Assembly (NCBI RefSeq): GCF_003945595.2
Contig: NW_024103862.1
Location: 1,536,501 to 1,600,500, forward strand
Direction of reading: 5' to 3'
Origin: Pipra filicauda
Lineage: Eukaryota > Chordata > Aves > Passeriformes > Pipridae
Length of the DNA stretch: 64,000 bases
In this document: piece after piece, positions 23,313 through 37,657 of the stretch
Position numbering within the stretch: position 1 is the stretch's first letter
How the letters are laid out: every line of letters begins with the position of its first letter
Notes under the pieces: generated by a model
Databases searched by the model: none
What the model was told of the DNA's origin: nothing
What the model saw: only the letters and a program-made list of their open reading frames with translations
Made by a program: the position numbers and the translations under genes

Positions 23313-26300
23313 CTCCATGTTTCCCACTCCTCAGAGAGAGGTGCCCACCACAGACAAAAGTTATCTCACTGCCGAGCTGGAGATCTGTTAAATGCTTGGG
23401 AAACCAGGACCTTGCACACCACAACACACAAGACAGGTAGGCTTAGATGTCTCAGGGTATCATTTACATCCACTTCCAGTTTCTAACCATAAAGCCAATG
23501 CCTGGCCAAGTAGAAACCAGTGTATTCCTCATAGTGTGAAAAGTTCGATAAATCTTGTAGAAATAGCAACTATGTCCACTTAAATTTGTAAAATACAACT
23601 GCCTGTGGTGTTGTGTCCCTCACGGGCTGGGTTTCACTCTTGTATAAATCCACTGAAGTCAGGGGGAAGTTGTAATGGGAACAGAGCACAAGCCCTAGTA
23701 GAATGACAATAGCAGGCACATTAAGTAGCATATTAATTCAGTTCACTAAATTGGGCACTTGCCCACTTTATTTAAATAATTATAGTGAAAGAGATATTTA
23801 TAGAATGAAAAGTTTGAAACAAAGTTAGATTGAAACAAAACTGAATGAAATAAAAAGGTGCATTTTCAGTTGGCAGAAAGACATAGGCTATATTTGGATT
23901 TTGGTCAGAAATGCAAGGACTGTTTTTATCGCCTCTAAATATGGTAGCAGAATTCTGAGGTCCCCGGTACTGGAAGTGATTCTGGAGGCACATCCTCTTT
24001 AGAGGAAGATTAGGGTAATTTTCCACACATTTGTGCTTATTAATAGAGAGGGGAATAAAGATTCGACTGTCTCAGAATTGATGGAACCTCATAAAAGCCT
24101 CAGAGACAGGAAAAGCTTCTGTCCAGAGCTTGTACTTTCCACTCTAGAAGGCATATTGCATTGAAGCATTGCTGTCTTCAGCCATTCCTCTCTTTGTCCC
24201 AAGACAAGTTGAAAAATTACCATGAATTCCTGATCCATTTGAGAACATACCTTTAAACCTGTTTTCAGGCAGGTGTTAAGTAAAATGATGCTGAGTTCAA
24301 TTCACACTGATGAGCTAGGCCACAAATGGGGATTGTTCCACTTCCCATCCATGGTGGTCTTCCAAAGGCTGCTAGCAGAATCTGGATACCCTTGCTGAAC
24401 AACGACATGGCTCAGCTATTTCCCGGTTTTGGGTTGGTTTTTTTTTTTTGGAGCTGATGGCCTGACTATTTGCTGGCTTTCAGTATTTTTGGATGGATTT
24501 GGGCCAACAGCCAAGTGACCTTGAGCTCATCATGTTCTGCCAGCTGTTCCATGATGCTGTCTGCCTACTTCTCACCTCCCTTCCTGTTCTCACCTGCAGA
24601 GCACAAGGGTGTCAGCTCATCCCAGCAGAACAACTTCCCTTGCCCCCTTCTACTCAGTAGAGAAAGGTCTTCAGACAGACAAGACCACATTTCTCAAACT
24701 TATTGACTTCTGTGGAATAACTTCAGGTTTTACCTGCAAAACAGGCAGAATGAGGACATGCAGTGAGGACAACTGATGTACTAATGGGGAGATCTTTTAA
24801 CACTTTCATACAATCTTGTGCCCTCTACAACACCTCTAACCTGCAGCTTCAGCAGAAGGAAATACTTGCCAGGATTGAAGAAGCAGTGAAAATAGGAACA
24901 TTGCCGTGATCCAGAGGTGTGACTGCATCTCATACTTGAGTCACCTTCAGCTTCCAGCTCTGATGCTGACCACAATATTTCTGCTGAGACTGCAAATCTA
25001 CCCAGGACCCTGGGTGAGCACTTGGCTGTGGATGTCCTCAACATCACAGCTCCCTTGTTATCTGTAACCCAGCCAGGAGATTTCAGGTGAGCTTAGGATA
25101 GAACGGCAAGCGACAGTCCACCCCTTGAAGTGCAAGGTGAAGGTGCAAACCAAAATGCTGAGCACATGGGACCTCTTGGTACTCAGGAGATCCAAGTGCA
25201 GTTGCTGGTATGCTGGATGGAAGGGATGCAAGCAGACCACACAACAATCCTGAAAAACTCCTGTATGTCTACGTTTGCACCAATTTCTCTGTGAAACAGC
25301 AGCAGTTAACTACGTGCATTCATAGGATCATCCAGAGGCTTTTAAACCTTCTGATCTTACTGGAAGAGTAAAGATGAAAGCAGGGTACTTATTTATAATG
25401 AAGGCATTTACAGAAGTAAGACTCTTTTATCTGTTTACTGTGTGGTATCAAATAGAAGATTCTGTGAGCATGTGCATCAGATAACAGTGAAAAATGTATC
25501 TGCATTATTTTTGTTAAGTATCTCACTAATGTGAAAGAAAGACTAAAGGTCATCTGTCAAACGAAGTTGTGAGGCAGGACAAAAATCCTCTCATGTTGCA
25601 TATCTTGAAACCTTTCAGCTCGTGATATTTTTGTTGAACAGAGAAAATGTGATCAATGAATCATTAGGAGTCCTGTGTCTGATAACGGAGATCAAGAGTG
25701 CCTTTTGATGATGAGTTTAAGATGCTTTTATTAACCTGTCTCAAGATGGTTGATTGCTTTCTAATGTGATGAGACCATCTCAAGCACTCGAATTTTAAAT
25801 ATTTAGAGATCTTTATTGTCAAATGCTTCTCAATTAAACTTCTCAATAAATGAATTACTGTGCAAATTAAGCTCAAGGTAGTTTCTAATAAAATTACAGG
25901 AGATTTCAGTATTCTGTAAGGGTAACTAATAGGAAAACACCTGGAAATTAATGAGGAACTAGGTGGATCTCATTTTCTTTTTACACTAAGTTTCTGAGTA
26001 TGTAAATCCACAAATTTCTAATTCTAACTGCCTCCAGGCCTCCAGTCAAATTTTGGCTCATCACAAAAGTGCATATGTGAGTAGAAATTAATTAATCTAT
26101 GCTCCGGTCCTAAGAAGTAAAGCCATTTTCAGCCTTGATGCTTTCTGATAAAAAATCTATTTTGTATCTCATTTACTATATAGATTACATTCATATTTGT
26201 TTCACAATTCTGTTACACAGTTAGAGAAGTGCAAAATGATGTCTGACTAAATGAGAATCAGGCCATTGCACATAAATTTTCACTCCTGTTTCAGGATCCC

Positions 26301-27424
26301 AATTCCCATTGAATTTACACAAAAGTGAAAAACAAATAAATCTATTCAAATCCACCAGACTGTACAACTATGAAAACAGAGTAGAGAAATCTTGATTAGA
26401 TGAGATGAGCAGCAGTTGTCCATGTTTAAATGGCTGCACGCTTTGTAGAGTTAGAACATACAGGATTTTGTTTATGCACCCTTTTTAAACTCTGATAGTT
26501 TAGACCTTCATCTTGAAAGACAGCTCCACTATCAATTCTGAATTTATAAAAAGGAACAGAGCACAGTTTTGCATTAGGTCCTGCCACTTCCCACTATTCA
26601 TGATAGATGAGTATCCTGTACCCTGTTTTCACCTGGTGATATGTTAGAAGATAAATTATTAATAATACTGATTAGGCTGGTAGCTGGTCAAATTCATATG
26701 ATTTTGCTTGATTGTACAGCTACGTGACATAGTACTGAATTGTCTCATCTGCCATCTGCTTTGGTGTCAAGATGGGCTTTTTCCCAAGTGACATTCTGTT
26801 GTCAGTTGCAAGATTCTTGACATTTCAGAATGACTTCATTGAGAATTTTATGGTCTACTTCAGGTTTCCACAAAAAGCTGTTGTTGATCACCACCAGTAC
26901 TATGGAACTCGCTGTTTGTGGCAGCCAAAGGGATCGTTCGCCCGGCATTTCTAGGCAGCACCATAGAAAATTCTGAAGCTTTACAGCCCTTTCTCCCAGT
27001 TCTCTCCCGGTTTCACTTCTGAGTGAAGAATTCAGATGGGTTCACTTGCTCTGTTTGCTATTTTGCTCTTCACTTGCTCTACATGTTTAATATTCTTCTA
27101 TTCATCTATATGATGCAAGTACAACAACAAAAAATTAATATTAGTTATGTTCCATGAGGTCTTAGTCATCTCATACAGGTCAGGACTGCAAGAGTTAATA
27201 TGTTATTGAGATGCTCGCTTTACTGTTTTCAATTTAATTTAATATGGACTGGCTGTGTACTGTACTATACTATACTGTGTGTTGAATTATATTTTAGAAA
27301 GGGGAGCCTCTCATTAGGCATCAGTTGTGCACAAAGTGATGTTATACTGTTTCATGAGCTGTATATGAATCAAGTCTGTGGTGCTGGGGGAAAAAAAAGC
27401 CATTCTTACTCTTTGGGGTACTAG

Positions 27425-27440
27425 AAGGAAGGAAGGAAGG
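27425..27440. repeat. (AAGG)4 microsatellite
   Basis: Four uninterrupted AAGG units. Confidence 0.85.
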
Positions 27441-28509
27441 CCATTGGCAAGACCTGGGAGGTATGTTACTGATGTTCATTTGGGGTATCAAAGCCAAAGA
27501 AAGATGTAGGCTTTCTCTAAGAAAGCTTCCAGAGGACAGCAACAAGAATAAAAAGTTTGGAGAACCAAACAGAAATGAAGATGGGTTAGAGGCACAATTA
27601 TCATCACTGAAACTTCTGGAGGTCCTTCCCATTTGCAGTGCTGCAAGTGTGTGATTTTTGAATTCTTGATGCAATCCTCCCAGCCCACAAACACCAACAT
27701 GTTCTCTTGGGGAAACCTTAAAAAATCTCAGGGAACTGTAGGGAACAGTTGGGAAAAGCTGCCTTGCTGAGGTCTCATTCATAGTCCCTGTGTGGGTATG
27801 TAATGCAAGTTACAAGGATGTTATTAACTGTCTGCAGCATCTGCATGATTTTTTCCCCTTTCATACCCTTTTCAACAGTTTAACTTAATTATGCCCTCTG
27901 AGGGTATCCACCTGTGTCTTGCAGGCACTTAGACAATTAGTAACATCCTTGTATATATAACTGTGCCCTAACTGTATACCTTCAGAAACAAACAAAACAG
28001 AGCAATTCTCTGTCTGGATGCTGTAAAGCTGTGGCCTTCTAATTAGTCTCACTGACAGTGTGTGCACAAAAGCAGGCTCAGATAGCTGGCAAAGCTGATG
28101 TAACTCAAGGAAATGCCAAGTCACATCTGCCAAGGATCAGGTTGTAGACCTGTACAGTAGCAATGAGAGAATTTGATTTGTAAGAGCTCTCTGGATCAGG
28201 TCCCACACAGCTTTCATAATGAATTTAAATAACTGCTCTTAGACACTGCAAAAAAATAGCTTGTACCACACAGAAAAAGGTCACAACAGCACTTGTGTTT
28301 CTACAAGAGGTAATTAATGTATTATTTGGCCTTTGATTTGTCAGTTCTTATAAAGTGATGTACATGGCCAGCAGTTACACAAGGGCTCTATTGTACTAAT
28401 GTTACCACAGAACAATTTCATTGAGAAACTCCCAAAGTTGCAGGGATAGATTCACACTGAGAATAAATACACAAAATTTCTTTGTGAGGCACTTCCCATA
28501 AGACATGTA

Positions 28510-28531
28510 CATTGAAACAAATGTTTCAATG
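28510..28531. repeat. Perfect 10-bp inverted repeat (hairpin)
   Basis: CATTGAAACA and its exact complement TGTTTCAATG are separated by AA. The arms are perfect but short. No flanking sequence suggests a microRNA precursor or a terminator. Confidence 0.85.
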
Positions 28532-29469
28532 TTCAACAGAACATGCAATCCATGTTCTGTTGGTGCCTGCACTCCTTCATTTTAATACCACGGTGAGAAT
28601 GCAGGGCTTTACAATTTTGTGCTCAGTGAGGTACACTATTGGAGGATTTCTCTTTCAAAACTTGCAGTTAAATACATACTTCACTTCAAACCCTTAAATC
28701 AGTAGGACTCTTTATGTACCTGAGTACCTTCCTGGATCAGGCTGGAAACAAGAGTTTCCCACCTAGTTTAGCTAAAGATGAATCAGAGAGATGAAGCATG
28801 GTAGCAGTCAGCGTATTTTGGTTTGTCTGAACAGCTCTCATCTAGCATTAGCTCTCATTATCTTGGCAAGCCCCACTCACTGCCCAAAACACGGGGAAAA
28901 TCCAGCTAAATTTTGCTCTTCTCTATCTAATAGAAATGGTAAAACACTGATGTGCTTTTAGTGCTGTTACAGCAAAAGTTTGCTATGCATTTAAACTTAA
29001 AATGTGTCTTCTGGACCCTGAAAGATGTATCATGCCACCCATTTTCAGACAGAAGCATAATGTGAAAGCAACTTTTCCTTGACAGTTGCTGTTATGCTAC
29101 TGTATATATACCCTGAAAAACAGCAGAACAAAGGAGTATTTCAAGGGACTTCAGGGATTTGTACATCTGGGCATTATGCAAAGAGCAAGTTTGCAACAAT
29201 CTGTTGAATTTTCCAAAATTATAATGAAACCAACTCAGAATCATAGCCTGTGTCCTGTTTGATCACATCTACATTAAAAAAAAAAAGTGAATTTGTAAAA
29301 AAAAGAGAGAACAAGGCTCCAGTTTATTAGGTTTTTCAATTCATGTTTAATATGGTCTGCCTTGGTTTAAACTTCAAAATCCAAACAAACACAAGTGACT
29401 AGCTTGAAAAACAAAAGTAGCTAGCTGAAGGGAGGTAGGAAAACAGGTTTACAAAGATAGTTTCCTTTT

Positions 29470-29482
29470 TATATATATATAA
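29470..29482. repeat. (TA)n microsatellite
   Basis: A short uninterrupted TA run in AT-rich DNA. Confidence 0.8.
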
Positions 29483-30734
29483 TTTTGAACTCGTGTAATT
29501 TACACAGAAAATACAAACTCAAAATGCAAACTCAAATGTGAAGGTACAAAAAAGCAAGATCAAATTTTTTTTCCCAGAGGACAGCAATCATATTGCAGTT
29601 GAAGTGCATTTTTCCTATATGTAAAACAAAGATTTCGTGCCACCTTGAAGACCACTGCTAAATCCATTGAGATGATGAACACAAATCTTCAAACTTCCAA
29701 ACCCAACCCTTTTTGTCTAATAGGATGTTTGATAGCATCCATTTACTTTCGTTTTTGTTCAAATTTTTTCGTTTAGAGGGTTTATTTAGAAGACACAGAC
29801 TTAGTGTCAGATGCTTCCATCATAGTAATCCGTAGCCTGAACAAGAATATCTCCCAAGATCTGTGAATATCCTCAGTCCAGACCTAAACCACATACAGAG
29901 TTGGTTTTTTTCTTTCTCTAATCAGCAAAAACATAATGAGAATATGCTTTATCTAGAGCTGTTTTGCACAGCTTGAGTAAATTGGAGTGAAGGAAAAGCT
30001 GCAATCATTCAAACCATTCATTTAAAGAGATGTTGCTCACCTCCTTCTTCCCTACTGATCCTCTAAAATGCATTTATAAAGTATTTTTCCATGTAGCTTT
30101 CCTCTTCTTTCATCTACTCTCTCTGACTGTAGTTGTCTGTATTTTCATTGGTGCAGGATACAAAACTCAGGAAAGGCCTTAGCAAGCGAGTGAAGAACAA
30201 TTGCTTTTCAATACATAACACTGTCCACAGCAAATGTACAGCTGGGATTTTCCATGATCCTTTAATTGACTGGTAACATCAGAAAGAGTTGAGTCATAAG
30301 TTTAATTTACGACTCAAACTTACCATCAGCTCTTTCCGAAATTTACCAGCACCTGTTTCTCACACTTACCACACCATTCACACTTATTGTGCCATTTATT
30401 ATCAGTGCGTTATAGGAAAGTTAAGCCTGGCTTACTCACACAATCTAGTAGGTACTTTTTCCAGGTCCCCAGAAGTGCTCTGTAAACCTGCAGCAGAAAC
30501 TCATGCTCTGACACACCAGAGCACTGCAAATGGCTCTTCTGTCCACCAACAAACTAGTCTGGAGACAGGCTGTAGGCTGCAGCAGGATTTCCTCAAAAAT
30601 CATGGGCATTCAAGGTTGGTGTATCACAGAAATAGTTAGAAATACTAATGGACATGATCAGAGTAGAGTATAGACTATGAAGAACAGCTTCAAATATGGG
30701 AGCAAGTAAGTAAACCCATTAGAATTAACAGGCC

Positions 30735-30830
30735 TTGGAGATCGAGTGGAATATGTCCCTGCTCATTGCAGGCAGGTTGGACTAGATGGCCTTTAGGGGT
30801 CCCTTCAAACCCAAACTATTCTATGACTCT
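30735..30830 (+). mobile_element. CR1 LINE 3'-terminal fragment
   Basis: The last roughly 95 bases of a CR1 copy: GGTTGGACTAGATGGCC, then a pyrimidine-rich CCCTTCAAACCCAAAC and the terminal ATTCTATGACTCT related to the CR1 octamer end. Confidence 0.88.
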
Positions 30831-33800
30831 ACATCTGCTTTAATGCAGTGAAGAAGGAAGAACAACAGAAGGGAATGAAAGCAATGAGAGGGAAACAAGG
30901 ATCCAGGTGATGGGTTACATGGAGCACCTCTGAGGCACTCCAGATGATGTGCTCTGGATGCAGCAAGGCAAGTATTCGGAAGCTCAGAGAGTAGGTAGTG
31001 TTAAATCATCTTCAAGAGAAAAGGAAGGTACCCTTTGTCAGAATCAGGGATATTTGGGACACTGGAGAATGCAAGTGCTTGGCCCTGTAAATACTACAGA
31101 GAAAGGAGCAACAAAGAGCAGCCCAGCAAACGCTCCTATTTCCATACAGCACCTCACACTAACAGGTAGTCCCAGAGGCAAAGACTGAACATGACCTGTA
31201 TGAGAAATCTGCAGGTTTTAAACCTGCTTAACAGTACGGTGGATTAAACTGTTCAGGTACCCTTGGCTAAAGAAGCAAATCTTTTAGTTTGTCCCTTTCA
31301 TTTATTGTGTGAAAATATTTATTTTCATTTTATTGCTCCTAATTACTCCTACACACAAAATTGCCATGCCCCTGCTTTAAAATTTCCTCAGTAATTCAGA
31401 AAAATTACAGATTGAGCAGTTCCCATGGTGCCTGTAGAAGGATTCTGGAAACTGAGATTGTATCCCATTTTGCCCTTTTTCTTGGAATGCAGCAGCTGAT
31501 GAACAGAGACACTCTGCAGAAAACTAGAGGAATAAGGATGCACTGCACAGAACAGCTGATTTGGGTTTGTGGCAGCATGAGGGAGGCTCTTAGTAGTTCA
31601 GAGAATCTCGTCCCCTCTGAGGAGCCTAGAGCTCTGACTGCAGATTAGGACAGGGATTTCAAACCCCAGCTCTGAGGGCTGTGATTCAGCAGCAGCAGCA
31701 GGGAGGTTACCTCGTGAAGGCCAACGTCATTCTTGCTTCCAGCTATCCCCACCTCACTCCTCTGAGATGCTCCCAAAACCCTTTGCAGGAATGACTGAAA
31801 GACCAATTTAGCAACTGGTTTAGTTTATAGTATGTTATAGTAAGGTAACAGCACATTGCTGCCAGTTTCCCTTAACACACCAAGCTGTGAGTTCTGGTCG
31901 CTATCCGAGCAGTTATGGGAGATCTCTGATGCTACATGAGCAGTTAAGCCACCTTTACAAGACAGACTTCTTCATGAAGAGGTTTGGTAGGCTGCTGTAG
32001 ACACAAATCATGATTGTTTCTCCAAGGGAAGCCATCCCTGATTGTGAGTCAAGCTGTGGTTAATTCTCTCAGGGACAAAACCAGTTTGAGAGATTGCTGT
32101 TCCCTCTCAAATGCCTAGCCCTGAATTCGTGCTCCCACCCCACCCCAGAAGCTATGCTGATTCAGCTACTTCGCAAGCATGGTCTAAAATATGTGAAATG
32201 ACTATGTTAATCTCTAGGACTTCTTTTTCAGCATAAGAACTATTTTAACCAAATCTGTCGTCACTGGGTAATGATGTAGAGTTACAGCCTTAGGCTGTAT
32301 GACATTCAGAATGAAAAATATTTGTTTAACAGAATTTCCCCTAAATTATTCTGAACCACAATACAGGTAGAAGCTCATACAAGTTTATAGATGATTCTTG
32401 TCTTACATGAGTCACCTGTGGTTACATGTGGTTGAAAACCTCCCTAACATCTTGGATTGAACCTGAAAAGTGCCATATTTATGGCACTAAATGGATCTAA
32501 ACCAAGACTTCTTTCCCATTTCATTGATAACTGTCAACTAAAAGTGTGTTACCAAGACCTTGAAGTCTTTAATGTAACTTTAAGACTAAAATAGTCTGAA
32601 AAGTCATTGAGGACAAAATTCCATCCTGACAGACCAGCCCCACAGATGAATGGAAATGTGGAGGATAAAAGGTTACAAAACTGTGTTTGAGGAGCCTTTT
32701 TCTTGCTGTCAAGTACTGCCAAGGCTTTGAAGAAACCTTTGGCAAGCAGCGCTTCAGCATACAACTCCATGTCATCCAGCAAAGGCTGGGAGAAGATTAA
32801 GGCAGTTGTGGTGTGTGAAATGGTTGTGGTATGAGTATGAAATGATGCTTGGATCTATGCCTAGGCTCAGGTTCAAAGTTCTTCAATAAGTCTCTGAAGA
32901 ATCATGGTCCTGAATGCATTGCATTGTCTTGCTGTGAGATCAGGTCTCATCTTTTTTGTTTTACCAAAAATCAACATTTAGATCTCTCTTGCACCCGTGA
33001 ACGCTGTTATCTGCATAGGTTTAGTCACACCCATGGAGTATTTGTACATGCACATAAAAGGCTGAGGTTTTCTGCTGAAAACATGTCCCAGTAAAGCCAC
33101 TGCTGGGAAATGGATTATTTCTGACTCACAGAAGCATTAGAATATAGGAACTGGCATGGTCATTTTCAGCAGACATACATTTACCCTTCTCTCAGATGGA
33201 CAGTATTGAACCTCCTGCAAATCCATTTGATTTGCATTGTGTCCCTCTGTCAATAAAAATCAGTAATGACTATGACACATCTTTTGTATCAAGGATGAAG
33301 ATTTACATGTTCCATCTCACTCCCAGCATCGGAGATACTTCCAACCCTGAACCCAATCCAAGGAACAGAGGAACCGGTTTTGTTCTTCTGGTTCCAAGTG
33401 CAGACTTAATCAAGGGCAAATCTCTGTGCATGACAGATTTGTTCTAAAAGAAGGAAATGCGTTCTTTGGCTTTTTTTTTAGCTTGTAGAAGCAATCTTAT
33501 GCCAAAAAGTAGGTCTACTCTAGACAGGTGATAAGAAGGACTGACCCTAGAAAAAGAACATGTTACTATGTTGCCATTCTTTCCATCACTGTCTGATAAA
33601 GTTCTCACTCTGTTCTTTAAATTATCCTAGAAAACATCCAACAAAACTTAGCCACACCATTGCTGGTACTTCTAATATTAAGACCATGCTACAAGAAAAC
33701 TTTCTCAAAAAAAAAATCAGGTCACTGTAGAGCTCATAAAAAAAAAATGAAACCACATCACAATCTGTTCTCAGTCTGATTCCCTAATGCATAGCAAGAT

Positions 33801-36800
33801 AGGCATCAAGCACTTGGGAAGGCCTCAAATTAGCTTAGCTTTGTTTTGTTTACCCAAAATCAGTTCAGTGAAACCACACAGTCACAGCCAGTCAAATGAC
33901 GAAAATAGATTATGGACAACCCATCACTTTCCACAGTGCCTGCAGTCATCCAAATCTCCCTGCTATCTCACCAGCTATCTATGTTCTGGTTTCTGCACCA
34001 AAAATCAGGCTCTGCTTAGTAACTGCATTCCCAACTACCCAGTCTTATGTTTTGAAACTAGAGCTACAGCCTCCTGAGTTTTATCTGCACATTTTTTTCA
34101 CAAATTCAACATTCTGCTATAATCACACTAAATCTTCAGACAGAAAATCTGCCCGTTTACAAACCAACCAGAATGGTTTTTAAGCATGCGAGCATAGATA
34201 ATATTATCAACATCAACAGAATTTGCTTAAACTTAAGCATGTCCCTTACCAGATTCCTAGTAAGGCCTTACAGTAGTGAAACCCTGAGAAGGAATGACCT
34301 GTAATAAGTAATTTAATTCTTCTAATAGGAAAAACTGTGACTGCCAGCTGTACTTTTGTTATACTGCTGAAGTAAATTCTCATATTTTATAAAAGATGGC
34401 GCCTAAAGTATTTGCAATTTTTTTATTCCTTAAAGACAGGTTTTTTCACATTATATGGACTAGTGACTAGGAAAGAGTCTTTGTTTAGCCAAATTTGCAT
34501 TCTTCTTGTTCATTATTTGGGCTGAAAAGGCACTTATATGTCCCAGAAAATAAGATACATGCTGAAATAGATCCTACGGGGGTAAAAAAATGTATTAGGA
34601 AGCAGAATAGGTCCATAAACTGATGTACTTAATTTAGCTTCAGTGAGCAAATAACTTCTCCCTTATATGAAGAAATACTACAACACAGATTTTTACTTCG
34701 AAGTGTACTGAACAAAGTCAGTGGAAGGCAATGATTTGGAGATAGTGTGGATATTTTAAGGGCACTTTCTACTATTTGCCAAAATTATCAGCACTTTGAG
34801 TTTTCCTGATAAAAGTGTTCTTCATAACAATCCTTGCAGTAGGCTTATGAATTGGTTGAATCATCTTATAACTACATCTACTGCCATCCAGAGGTAATTG
34901 GCAAAAGTTTGAAGAGTAAATCTAAGTTAATGGTATCACTAACAGTGAGACATTAATCCTGTACATTAGAGCAGCTCCTATCAAACACAAACTTAAAGCT
35001 GTAGCCCCGCTGAACAGAAACTACAAAAATAAATTTAAGCAGCATAATTCTTTATTCTTTTCCAAAAGAAAAACAAACCCGACAGTATATCACGTTGATG
35101 TTGTAGTTCTTTTGGTGCATCACACATATCTTGCATTATGTTTTCTATTAATCTTTTGGGCAAGTGTTTCTTCAAATTACATGCTGGCATCTTATGTTTT
35201 TCATGCAGTTAAAATTTTTATGTGGTAAAAACAAACAAACAAACAAAAAACAAAAACAAAAACAAACAAACAAAAAACCCACTAAAATTCTACAGCTTTC
35301 TTCATCCTAAAGAAAACCTGCACTTTGTAAAAGCATCCAGATTCTGTCTGGTGACATCACAGTAAAGAAAACAAGCAAACACTAAGGAATTAAGCATGTA
35401 CACACACGCATACACCATGACATGTATTACTATTGTTCATACTAAAGAGACAAAAAACCTCATGGAAAGGGAAAGCAATGATGAAATTGTTTATTTATCT
35501 ATAGATTTCAAGTGCCCACAGTTAGCTGCTTTCAAGCCCTACAGCTGAGCACTTACAAATCCAGTTCACAGGCAGTTCGAGAAATGCAGTATTTCAGATG
35601 CTAAAAGAAGCCCAGGAACCCAAAAGCAGAGATGATCAAAATGCATAAACTTTTCTAAAATTTTACTCTTTTAAAACTTTCTGAAAAAGTCCATTAAATA
35701 ACCTGAAACAAACATGAGATAATGAGAGCATTCATTTCCTAAAAGCAATATCTATAGTTCAACACTGGTATCACCATTTCATCTTTTGAAAAGCCCAAAT
35801 TTGCAGCAGTACACGCACACCTATTCCCTTAACGTAAGCAGTATGCCTGCTTGTAATTCCCAGCTCTAAACTGGGAGTACAAGCTCAAAGAGTGTCTATG
35901 ATCACTATAGTGAGCACCTCAGAAGTCCCTTCTCAGAATGGGACAGTTTCCCAAAATATCCATGACTATTCACAAATCTTGGTTTACAAATCCATTCAAA
36001 TATTCTTCCAGCTACCACCTTCCCAACCACACCATGAAACCACAAACTGCAAACGCCAAAAGTACATTCTGGTTCTGAGGCACAGATTTCTGGAAGCCAC
36101 AAAAAGGCTGAAATTCAGTTCTACAGAGCAGTTTCCAGAAAGTAGCTTTTACCTTCTGAGATTCTTCTACACATTTTCAGGTAAAACAAGAAGATCAATT
36201 CCTGGCATGCACTCCTTCTGCTATTCCAGTGATAATCATTAACACTTCAAGCAATTTAGGAAGTGCAATAGATACTACCATTTATGTCCTCTCAGTCCCA
36301 GGCATTTACCTGAAGCATCCTGGGCTTTGTATAAATATAGACCAAAAGAACCCAAGATGTTAGCTGCAGAAGGATAAAACAGGAGGGTACATGGATCAGC
36401 GTAAAGGTATTAACCAGACTGCTGAAATAGTGGACCTTGCAGTTCAAAAGTTTAAATTTATGCCTGAATATAGATAGTGCCTATGCATCTCTTCAAAGAA
36501 CTGCCTTTAAAATTAATTTTATCTGCAATTCCAGGTGAAAGTATGAGCTGTCCAAATTAGGGAAGAAAATATTGTCCAATGCCATCTTGTGGTAAATGAG
36601 AAAATAGTCTGTGCCATCCAGCTTGGATTTAAATACATAGGGACTCTGCTGCTCCATAGTATACAAATCATGCTCAAAACTGCTGACTTGGGGGAAAAAA
36701 GAAAATTATCATAGAGTAAAAAGGGTAAGATTTTATATGCTAGCCATTAGAATTTGAGAATCAGCTATTTGTCTTCATCTTACGTTTTCTTTTCATTTCA

Positions 36801-37657
36801 ACAATACTGCTGTGGCATTACACTCAGAATCATTTCCATCACTCTAAAACTAACATAAAGGAAAGATGTGATATAACTTAGTAGAGAACTGTACCTCGTA
36901 TAAAAACTCTTGTCACTTACCTCAGCTACCACGAAGTTAAGTGCTACCATGAACTTGTTTTTCGGGCACCAGAGATCAGTTCAAAATGTCATAGCCATAC
37001 AAGCCAAATCACTGTATAGCTATAAAAGGATTCTTCCATAGTACATTTGTTTAAAAATAGCACAGAGGTATCTTTGACCCAGCTGACCTTTGGGTGCACA
37101 CCATATCACCCGATCACCTCACTCAAAATTATGCCTGATGAGACATCTGCCAGGTGATACTGCTTCCTAAATTCCTCCCCTCCCTTCTCTGCAGGGAGAG
37201 AACACCTCTGTGTCAGTCTCTGGGATCCTGCAACAAAATACTAGAATTCTGGTCCTGTAAGGAGCAGTTAGAGGCACTGCTTTACAGCAAGGAGTGTCAG
37301 ACATAATCATATGCAAAAGAAGGGAAGAAAGAAAGAAAAAAACCCCACAACCAAAAACCACAGGTAAAGTATGTTCCTGTGTCGCAGTCCCTGTCCTGTT
37401 CAGTGTTTGGATGTCATGGCACACCCGTAGTGCAGGCAGAGGTAGGGGAAGCTGCAGGGCCCTGTTGGCTCTCTGATGGTCTCAGCTCTACGCTTTTGGC
37501 ATTGTCTCCCCTCACCTGCAGTCTCTTCCCACACATTTTCCCACCTCAGCACCACTCGCGGTGGCAGCGAGAGATGGGTTTGGGGCCACCACAGCCCCCG
37601 CACAGCTCCAGCCTGGGTGTAACTGGGGATTCATGAGTATCGCCGGTGATACCATCA
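30831..37657. other. Gene-free intergenic DNA upstream of RRS1
   Basis: AT-rich with only short chance frames. It contains an AAAC-type simple repeat (35227-35278). No exon, RNA gene or other transposon was recognised. The last 500 bases (37.1-37.65 kb) become GC-richer as the RRS1 promoter region approaches. Confidence 0.55.
35227..35278. repeat. (AAAC)n simple repeat
   Basis: AAAC and AAAAAC units are repeated with little interruption. Confidence 0.88.

Larger units (their letters stand above)
16819..30734. other. Long gene-free intergenic stretch
   Basis: Nearly 14 kb with no frame that looks like an exon of a known family and no RNA gene recognised. It holds several simple repeats, listed separately, and slightly GC-richer patches near 22.3-22.7 kb and 24.5-25.2 kb. 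Two AT-rich, CpG-poor segments with homeodomain-type TAATTA words (about 19.2-19.3 kb and 25.66-25.88 kb) look like candidates for conserved non-coding elements, but this needs alignment to other genomes. Confidence 0.55.

Noticed and set aside
27342..27782. 146-codon minus-strand frame.
   Set aside because: No family resemblance; the translation is Ser/Pro/Phe-rich as expected of a chance frame, and no neighbouring exons were seen.
34396..34404. AGATGGCGCC-like word (YY1-type) alone in AT-rich DNA.
   Set aside because: A single motif with no promoter context or CpG island; not enough to call a regulatory site.
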